Source: Anthoceros angustus
Lineage: Eukaryota > Streptophyta > Anthocerotopsida > Anthocerotales > Anthocerotaceae
Direction: 5' to 3'
NCBI GenBank assembly: GCA_010909165.1
Contig: MU008202.1
Coordinates: forward strand, 1 to 64,000
DNA: 64,000 bases
Below the pieces are notes generated by a model, which saw only the letters and a program-made list of their open reading frames with translations, had not been told where the DNA came from and did no database searches. This document shows, in pieces, positions 56,817 through 64,000 of the stretch (positions within the stretch are counted from its first letter, which is position 1; every line of letters begins with the position of its first letter). The position numbers and the translations under genes were made by a program.

Positions 56817-57378
56817 GGCCCCTAGTCCCCTGCTCAACACCGGTACCAGCAGCTCCCAGCATTGTACCGTGCAATGCCGTGCGATGCAATGCAGTGCAGT
56901 GCAATGCAGGATGCAAGCAAGCTTGAAGCAACCCTGAGGGGCAGCCCCTGGGCAGAAGCAGAAGCAGAAGCGGAAGCTGAAGCACAACCTCCGTGCTTAT
57001 CCCGCTGCATCGGACATGGAGCAATGAGGCGGAAGGACAGGCACCCACCAGCGCCCAGGCACCACCCACCTCCACGCAGGCCGCTGGTACGGCAGATTGG
57101 GGGGCTGCAACAACGGACAAAGTCGGTGATTGATGATGCCTCGCAGCGCCTGGAGTGGCGTAGCGTCCGCTACCTCTGCTTTCTTTCTTTTGCGATCACA
57201 GTCAAGCCGAGCCCAAGGAGGCGGAAAAGGTGCTCATGAGAGGGGGGCAGTTGGGCGACTCCCGATCGCTGGTCTCAATTATCGGGGCGAGCGCAAGAGC
57301 GCGATACCCGGTACTTCGCCTCCAACTGACTTGATCATCGAGGCCCAAAGGGCGAGACCGTGAGAGAGACTCTGACGC

Positions 57379-57464
57379 CGAGGCAGAGGCAGAGGCAGAG
57401 GCAGAGGTAGAGGTAGAGGTAGAGGCACAGGCACAGGCAGAGGCACCGGCACAGGCACAGGCAC

Positions 57465-57505
<41 letters not shown>

Positions 57506-57511
57506 GAGGCT
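57379..57511. repeat. Hexamer minisatellite (AGAGGC/ACAGGC variants)
   Basis: About 22 six-base units follow one another in blocks: GAGGCA, then GAGGTA, then CAGGCA and CCGGCA. The blocks of variants show that it grew by repeated unit slippage. The open frames across it (Pro/Val/Leu-rich repeats) are artefacts. Confidence 0.9.
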
Positions 57512-58561
57512 TAACAGTTTCCTGGGCACTGGGCAGCCCACACACACTTTGCACGGGTGACATGGGACGACGCTCCGGACGAGGACGACAAGACCATTGT
57601 CCACTCTCTCAAATTTTATGGCACTTGTCCGGACTCTGGACGCTCCCAGAGCACGGTCGGGGCCCGCCTCTGGGATCCGGACCGGAACCGGAACACTCGG
57701 CCGCTGGGCCCTCAGGCTGCGCCCGCCCCATTTATGTATGCTACCTCCGCCACTCGCACCCCAACATGCTTTCTGCCTTTCCATCAATGCGTTATAAAAA
57801 CCCCACTTCTCAGCATCTATGATTTTGCAGAGCTTTATTGACTACGGAGATATGGATAAACCCATCCTCACAGGTGGTCACGGCGTCGTGGCGTGGAGCG
57901 CTATGCCTTTGTACGCATTAGACTTGGACTGTGAAAACACCTCCTTACCATTCCAAATTCCGGATGTCGTTCCCTTGTCTCATCCTTATGTTGAGAATTG
58001 CTCCTCCCACCTCCAAACCATGCACTGTGATTGCCTCTTTGTTGTCCTGGCTGTCTGATAATTGCTCTTCAATCCCTTTACTGTCAATACTAGGAGACAA
58101 ATAAGAAACCGGTAGGTCTTTGGAACACGCTCCACAAGTATTGCTATTGCGAACCTCGGAGATCTTGAGTTGCGATTATTCCTTCCCCGAACTGCGTCAC
58201 CGATTCTCGAGAAGGGCATGTAACTTCTAAGTAGGATGCATTATGCTTCTCTAAAATTTAATCTTGATTCTTATATTTTTATCATATTCTGATTTTAATT
58301 TTTTATCTATTAGTAAAATATATTTACTATATTATCTCTCTTACTATATTTACCAATTATGATAAAGAAAGTAAGCACCCAGGACGTCCCATCTTTGAAG
58401 AGGTGGTAGAGAACAAACCACAAGAGAGCCTAGGTCAAAAGGGGGCCTAGTTCCCTCGTGTGTCTACTCTGAACTCACCTACCTTCCCCATGCTATCATT
58501 ATGTGGGATAGGAAAAGGCCTACTTACCACCCAAACTGAAGATATCGCATCTCCCACCTTC

Positions 58562-58715
58562 AAAGTTGTCTTCAAGATGACACTTGCCAATGCCCTCCAC
58601 AACAATGGAAGGTCATCATAAAGCACGTTGTTAACATAAAGTTGTCCTCAAGATGACACTTGCCAATGCCCTCCCACAAAAATGGAAGGTCATCATAAAG
58701 CACGTTGTTAACATA
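58562..58715. repeat. Tandem duplication, about 76 bp unit
   Basis: Two near-identical units run from AAGTTGTC.TCAAGATGACA to AAAGCACGTTGTTAACATA. A third, more diverged unit may follow (GCGTTGGCCAACGCTCTC to GTGATAAAGAAGG). Confidence 0.85.
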
Positions 58716-59185
58716 GCGTTGGCCAACGCTCTCTCTGTTCGGCTATGGAAGATTGTGATAAAGAAGGTAATTGATATGATATGGAGCACCTCGCACACAA
58801 TGGAACTCGTAATCATGGACAATAGGAATTCTTTTCTAAATAACAACGAAATCTAGGTCTAGGCCTTACTAGCCCCCAAAATAGAGATTCCAACAAGATC
58901 ATGTTAAATATCGAGAAAAAAACACTTCTAGCGCCTCTCTCTCTCTCTCTATGCATATATATATTATATAAATTAAAATCTGTCTACAAGCTATGTATAC
59001 CACACTCGACTGTTTTAGGATGAGAAATGCGGGTTGGTAAGGATCAGGCTTTGAAAATAATTGATTACCGACATAAGTTACGAAGTACTCACTGGTGCTT
59101 CGCCTCCGCCTCCGTTTTCGGTTCGTTGGTGCCAGTGTACTGAAGAAGTCAAGCTACGCTACATACTTCACCTGGGCACCTGGTG

Positions 59186-60837
59186 ATGGGTCCGAGAGCG
59201 AGAGGGAAAAAGGCGTCCCGGGTGTCTGCAGCCCGTTCCAGGAGAGAGTCCCAAGCCATCGCTGACCTCGTAGCTTGGGCCTCCTCACTTTCTTCAACTT
59301 CCGCTGCTTCCAACCTACATGGCAAGGCTAAGCCTGGGCCTGCCTCCGCTCCACTTTTCGATCTGCACACGCACAGCACGTGCAGCGATGGCAGACTGAC
59401 GCCCTCTGAGCTTGTTGCCAGAGCTCATACAATTGGGGTTGGTATACGATGTGGAAATTTCCATTGTTCAGATTGGTGGGGATGTTTATCGTCTTTAGTG
59501 ATGTGGTTCGGCCTATAGGATGTTGGGTTGTTGCGCAGGTGCAGGTGCTAGCTCTCACTGACCATGACACCATGGCAGGGGTGCCGGCTGCCATAGAAGC
59601 GGGTCTGAAGCTTGGCTTGCGGGTTATACCCGGTGTGGAGATCAGCGGGCTGCATCAGGGAAGGTGAGGTGCTTTCTGGTGCAGGCAGGTGGGCAGGCAA
59701 GGCTAGGCAGTGGGGGGGTTTGGCGGGAGGGGGGGATCGTCAGACCCGGCTTCTGAGTTCATTGCTTGTGTTTCAGTGAGCCTGTGCACATTCTAGCTTA
59801 TTATGGACCTTGTGGCCCTACAAAGGTTACTGAACTCAATGCGGTGTTACATGGAATTCGGGAAGGACGATTTCGTCGGGCGCAATCTATGGTGCAAAAG
59901 CTTCGAGCATTGGGAAAGGAAATTGGATGGGAGCGTGTACTGGATATTGCTGGGGAGGGAGTTGCACCAGGACGGGTGCATGTGGCCAGGGCACTGGTGG
60001 AGGCAGGGCATGTCGCCACTGAGCAAGAGGCATTTGTTAGCTATCTCCATGACGGTGGTCCTGCATATGCCGAGTAAGTTGGGTCTCTTTTTGCCTTTAC
60101 GCTGGAACACCAGATGCCACGTTTTCACCCCTGTCCTGCTCTTTTGCCTACAGGGGTGCCGAGCCTCCTGCGAATGAGGTGGTTCGGCTCATATGTTGCA
60201 CCGGAGGGGTTGCAGTGCTAGCACATCCATGGTCCCTGAAGAACAGTTTTGCAGTTATTCGAAGCTTGAAGTCAGCGGGGCTTCATGGGATGGAAGTGTA
60301 CAGAGGAAGTGGTAAGGCTCCTGCCGAGTCTTGTGCGGCCTTTAGTCGTTTTGTGGCTATTGCTCCATTGCCCTGCCCTTCTCACTGCCCCGTCCTCTTG
60401 CTGACTTAGGTCGCCCTGATGGCTTCGGAGCCTTGTGTGAAGCCTACGGGTTGTTCAAGTTGGGGGGTTCGGATTTTCACGGGAAAGGTGATCCCAATGA
60501 GACACAGCTAGGTGGTGTGTCTCTGCCTGCACTAGTACTCCAGAGGTTTCTCAACACAGCAGAGCCTATTTGGAGAGCAGCATTGAAGGACATCTTACAT
60601 GACTTTGCAGATGACAGTAAAGAAGCATCTGCAGTGGAGCTGGCCAAGTCAGCATCCTCGTTTGCAGGGTTCGAAGGAGTGAAGACGACAGCTTTAAGGA
60701 ATGCTGCTGGGTCCAGATTGCGGGTGTCTCCCTGGTTGACAGGAAAGGAACTCATGTGGGTTCAGGAAGAAGCAGCTTTGCTTCAGCTCCTTGCAGATAC
60801 TGGATATGAAACCCCCTCAAGCGAACAGAACCAGTAG
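59186..60837 (+). CDS. PHP-domain phosphoesterase (nucleoside bisphosphate phosphatase-like)
   Basis: Five in-phase exons (59186-59437, 59539-59663, 59777-60073, 60154-60311 and 60410-60837) encode 419 residues. PHP metal motifs are present: FDLHTHSTCSDGRLTPSEL, ALTDHDTMAGVPAA, VIPGVEISG, VHILAYYG, AVLAHPWSLK and GLFKLGGSDFHGKGDP. This order matches bacterial YciV/RnaAM-type enzymes, which remove the 3'-phosphate from nucleoside 3',5'-bisphosphates or trim RNA 5' ends. The N-terminus (MGPRARGKKASRVSAARSRR) is basic and could be nuclear, or less likely an organelle signal. A plant-type C-terminal extension of about 100 residues follows the last motif. Metal-dependent phosphatase activity is inferred from the conserved His/Asp set. 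Confidence 0.9.
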
Positions 60838-61510
60838 TAGGACCAACTTTGTCATATTCACGAATTTGGGGCGAACATACATTTGAAGGATTCTTCTGCA
60901 ATGTGGATGGTGCCCCCATTTGCGGTTGACCAGGCTATCATGTCAGACTGGGGTTCTCATTTGCAACAGGTGCTTGAGAACCTCGAGGTCACATCCCTCA
61001 AAATCTGCTACCCTCCTTTTCGTAAATGGAACCCCGCTACAGTAGGACCAACGCATTCATTTATTTATTCCAAGCTGATCACTAGAGTGTCTTTCCCAGT
61101 ATGTACAAAGACGGACTGCACTGCTGCAGGTTTATCTATGTTAAACATTGAAATATAAAAGGACCCGACCACAAAGTGCGGCGCTTCAAGTGGGGACAGT
61201 TCCGACAGCTCAAGCTGGCTCCAAATAATACCTGGTCTGCATTTCGTGAAAAAGTAGAGCATTACAAGCGCATTCCAGCTGCCACTGCAGAATCTCCCAC
61301 AGCTCTCCTTCCATTCACATCGTCTGCTGGTGGCATCTGGCTCAACATGTACCCTCAATGACAGACTCTGTTCCACTGCGACAGGCAATCCAGAACGCAG
61401 ATAGTAACGAATGGAACCACATATCCGAGGGAGAGCCACAACTATTAGCCATCTACTGAACTCTGGGAGAATCACCAGTCAGTCCCAAATTTGAGACATG
61501 GTGCATTCCA
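60838..61510. other. Interval between convergent genes
   Basis: 3' regions of the PHP gene and of the small Lys-tailed protein. Open frames on both strands have no domains. Confidence 0.45.
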
Positions 61511-61516
61511 AAACAC

Positions 61517-61762
61517 CTACTTCCGCTTCTTGAGCACGGGAGACTTGTCTTCCTTGCATGCCTCATCTCCTGGTGTCGAGTTGACGTCTTGAGCCTCATC
61601 AACAGGGGTGCCGTGGCGAATAAGGTAGCTCGCAAACTCCTCCATGCATTGTTCCTTCAGCTCCAACAGACCATCAGACAGCTGCCTGGGGTTTGACACG
61701 CTTCTTGCGAATGCTTCGTCCATGCCTAGCGTGATAGTCACGCGAGCGACCGGACGATCCAT
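61517..61762 (-). CDS. Small protein with Lys-rich tail, 81 residues
   Basis: A single exon starts MDRPVARVTITLGMDEAFAR and includes LSDGLLELKEQCMEEFASYL and an acidic region. It ends KSPVLKKRK, a possible nuclear signal. The layout (short beta-like start, amphipathic helix, disordered charged tail) recalls GON7-like subunits of the KEOPS tRNA-modification complex, but similarity by eye is weak and I give no symbol. It is divergent to the proteasome gene 250 bases away, so the two may share a promoter. Confidence 0.5.
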   Translation of the reverse strand: MDRPVARVTITLGMDEAFARSVSNPRQLSDGLLELKEQCMEEFASYLIRHGTPVDEAQDVNSTPGDEACKEDKSPVLKKRK

Positions 61763-62012
61763 GGCCTCTCGAGATGCTTCCCACGAAGTCGCCTTCTCTA
61801 AAACGAGAGTGCGAAAAAGCGTCGGTCTACTGGCCTAACTTCAATTCTTACTGTTAGGGTTGAGGTGCTGGTTACGGTAACGGGCGGGAGCTAGTAAAAC
61901 AACTTGTGGCTTCTGGTCCGGCTTGTACACCTTTGCCACTAGGTGCACGCTGGTGCTTGGTGTGGTCCGGCTCTTCTTCCAGCTCCACAGTCACAGATAC
62001 CTAGCACACATC

Positions 62013-63375
62013 ATGAGTCGTGGGACTGGAGCTGGGTACGATCGCCATATCACCGTCTTCTCCCCAGAAGGGCGGCTCTTCCAGGTGGAGTATGCCTTCA
62101 AAGCCGTGAAAGCAGCTGGTATCACTTCAATTGGAGTCCGTGGGGCGGACTCTGTTTGTGTTGTCACGCAGAAGAAAGTTCCGGTATGCAATTGCAGACT
62201 CCATTGAGAGATATTAGGGTTTCACGTCCTGCTGCACGATGTTTTGCCTCAGATGATGGTTTTGCTTACTTTTAGGACAAACTTTTGGATCAAACTAGCG
62301 TCACTCACCTTTTTTCGATTACCAAAACCATTGGCCTGTTGGCCACTGGAATGCAAGGTCAGATTCAGTATCTTCTTTTGAAATTGATCAAGGCTTGGGT
62401 CCATTTTCTGCATAATACATCCTGACCGTTGTTTGTGTGCATTGCCTGGCAGCGGATTCCTGTTCTTTGGTGCAACATGCACGGAATGAGGCTGCGGAAT
62501 TTCGTTTTAAGATGGGCTACGAAATACCCGTCAACTATCTTGCCAGCACGTGCGGAAGCTCTTTTCTCTCTGTCTCGTTATCAATTGTTTGAAGTCAGCA
62601 AGGAAACTGCCATGAATTCTTGATCATGTGGAAAACATGCAACAGGCTGGCAGACAAGTCACAGGTGTACACTCAGCATGCCTACATGAGGCCTTTGGGA
62701 GTGGGTATGAATTCTGGGACCCTGTCTGAAGTTCTTGGAATCGCCATAGTTTTCCACTTTTCTGCCATTGAGGGGTGCTGTTCATGTGCTCCGTCTTGTT
62801 TGTGGCAGCTGCTATGGTACTCGGCATCGATGATGAACTGGGTCCTCAGCTTTTTAAGTGTGATCCTGCTGGCTATTTCGTTGGCTACAAGGTTAGGTGC
62901 TGCCACCCACTTGCTGCACGAGCAAGTGACAGTGACTCCCATACAGGACTGATACCGGGAAGTTGATACCTGTTTTAGGCAACAAGCGCCGGTCTCAAGG
63001 AGCAGGAAGCTGTCAATTTTTTGGAGAAGAAAATGAAAACCAATCCACAGCTAACCTACGAGGAAACTGTCCAGGTATGGTGTGATTTGCGTTCTTACAG
63101 TATTGGCAACCTTACTTTGACACCCTCTTCTGGTTTGCAGACAGCGATTTCTGCACTGCAGTCAATTCTTTTGGAGGATTTCAAGCCCACCGAAATTGAG
63201 GTGAGACCTATAACGTCACCCGCGTTTGCAAATCCAGAAAGGGGGATCAGGACAATGCCTGAGCTTGAACGATTCTTTACAGGTTGGTGTTGTCAAGAAG
63301 GATCATCCAGCTTTCCGAGTTTTGACCACTGAGGAGATTGACGAGCATTTGACAGCCATTAGTGAAAGAGACTGA
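62013..63375 (+). CDS. PAA1: 20S proteasome alpha subunit PAA (alpha type-6)
   Basis: Eight in-phase exons (62013-62183, 62276-62357, 62453-62549, 62646-62704, 62809-62891, 62979-63074, 63141-63200 and 63283-63375) encode 246 residues, the family length. It is a structural alpha-ring subunit of the core protease. The N-terminal signature [20 protein letters not shown] is followed by [39 protein letters not shown] and [19 protein letters not shown]. Next come [34 protein letters not shown] and [14 protein letters not shown]. The end is [15 protein letters not shown]. The junction between exons 3 and 4 gives LAST-LADKSQ where relatives often have a Trp or Arg before the Ala/Asp. That junction is the least certain. 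Confidence 0.95.
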
Positions 63376-63640
63376 GCTTTTTACACTGTAATTCTTCCTT
63401 CATAATTTTCAATCCAATCCGGGGGTTCTCTTCAATCCGGGGGTTTTGAGCTTCGTAGTCAAAGCTTGGTAGCCTGAACAAAGCACTGTCGTCAGAACTT
63501 ATTATCATGAGACACTACAGACTAGGGAAGTTCGCGTGATTGGTAGATCTAGGCATCAAGCTAAAGACTGAGCAACCATCCTGGCAAGTCAAGCTCATTT
63601 ACATAAACAAATAGTATCCTCTACTAAAACTACACGCTAG

Positions 63641-63752
63641 CAACGGGAACGGGAACGGGAAAGCGAACGGGAAAGGGAACGGGAACGGGAACGGGAACGG
63701 GAAAGGGAACGGGAACGGGAACGGGAAAGGGAACGGGAACGGGAACGGGAAA
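63641..63752. repeat. G-rich hexamer minisatellite (GGGAAC)n
   Basis: About 18 units of GGGAAC, with GGGAAA/GGGAAAGC variants, run between two convergent genes. Regularly spaced GGG triplets with three-base loops could form G-quadruplexes on the plus strand. Confidence 0.92.
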
Positions 63753-63761
63753 GCCTTCCCC

Positions 63762-64000
63762 CTATGTGCGGTCTCGGGCTACTCCAACCTCGTACAGGTA
63801 CTCCACAAACTCATCGATCAAATAAGGCCAAGCTCCTTCAGCGTCATAATTCGATAAGGAAGGATCTATAGTCTGCAGCAGAGTAGGAACCAGTCACAAT
63901 CGCGCACCTACGCAAGAGCAGGTACAAACCAACCAAGATAAAAGGGGCTTACCCTAGAGAATTCCAGAAGCTGTGACCACGTATCCTTCGAGATAGCTTT
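63762..64000 (-). CDS. DCN1-like protein, C-terminal end (cullin neddylation), partial
   Basis: The last exon (63762-63872) and part of the exon before it (63953 to the window edge) are present and in phase. The upstream exon encodes [16 protein letters not shown]. The last exon encodes [28 protein letters not shown] and a short tail to the stop. This is the end of the PONY/DCUN1 domain, which helps transfer NEDD8 to cullins and so activates SCF-type ubiquitin ligases. The start lies outside the window. The GGGAAC satellite begins directly after the stop codon, in the 3' UTR. Confidence 0.85.

Larger units (their letters stand above)
56830..59180. other. Long interval with simple repeats, no gene supported
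   Basis: It begins with a low-complexity GCAATGCAGT-rich stretch (56868-56915) and a GAAGCA tract near 56955, then the hexamer satellite at 57379. The 57.5-58.2 kb frames have no domain. From 58.24 kb the DNA is AT-rich, with a tandem duplication at 58.56 kb and a CT/AT microsatellite near 58935-58970. Confidence 0.5.

Noticed and set aside
54984-56825. 613-codon plus-strand frame
   Set aside because: It is the antisense shadow of the GT61 gene, which has clear family motifs and a phase-consistent intron on the minus strand.
57279-57787. Pro/Val and Cys/Leu repeat frames
   Set aside because: Translations of the hexamer minisatellite; all frames are open because six is a multiple of three.

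Overview
This is nuclear DNA of a land plant, probably a seed-free one with a compact genome. It has spliced genes with short introns (about 50-220 nt), cytosolic ribosomal protein eS8, a 20S proteasome alpha subunit, mitochondrial 2-oxoglutarate dehydrogenase, a class II nuclear tRNA-Ser, ASR and LEA stress proteins, and an intronless PLS-type PPR protein surrounded by many dead PPR copies. A PPR-rich lycophyte or bryophyte fits best; the species cannot be fixed from the sequence.

Layout. From 1 to 8.05 kb lies a graveyard of decayed PPR copies mixed with short dispersed repeats. From 8 to 16.4 kb is repeat-rich, gene-free DNA: two diverged copies of one long repeat, a GTTGTAAA motif array resembling a CACTA subterminal region, and a small tandem repeat. 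From 18 to 31 kb lie a cytosolic MsrB, a nine-exon secreted acid lipase, an uncharacterised six-exon gene, a 915-residue PPR protein and a Tyr/Ser-rich protein ending in half an ASR domain. From 31.7 to 44.3 kb come an uncharacterised four-exon gene, an ASR gene, the nine-exon OGDH E1 gene, eS8, a small membrane protein and a second ASR gene. From 44.6 to 50.5 kb a unit of tRNA-Ser plus ASR gene is duplicated, with dead PPR and CBS fragments between the copies. From 50.5 to 64 kb there is AT-rich repeat DNA, a three-domain SMP-type LEA gene, a GT61 glycosyltransferase, a PHP-domain phosphoesterase, a small Lys-rich protein, proteasome subunit PAA and the end of a DCN1-like gene.

The strongest theme is stress and desiccation biology. 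Four full ASR genes, one half-ASR protein and one SMP-LEA gene lie within about 24 kb, some with ACGT (ABRE-like) cores upstream, and an MsrB repair enzyme is in the same window. The ASR genes share one intron position but have very different low-complexity N-termini. The other genes are ordinary housekeeping genes. Gene models were built by hand: exon junctions were placed at GT-AG (once GC-AG) sites and checked for reading phase.
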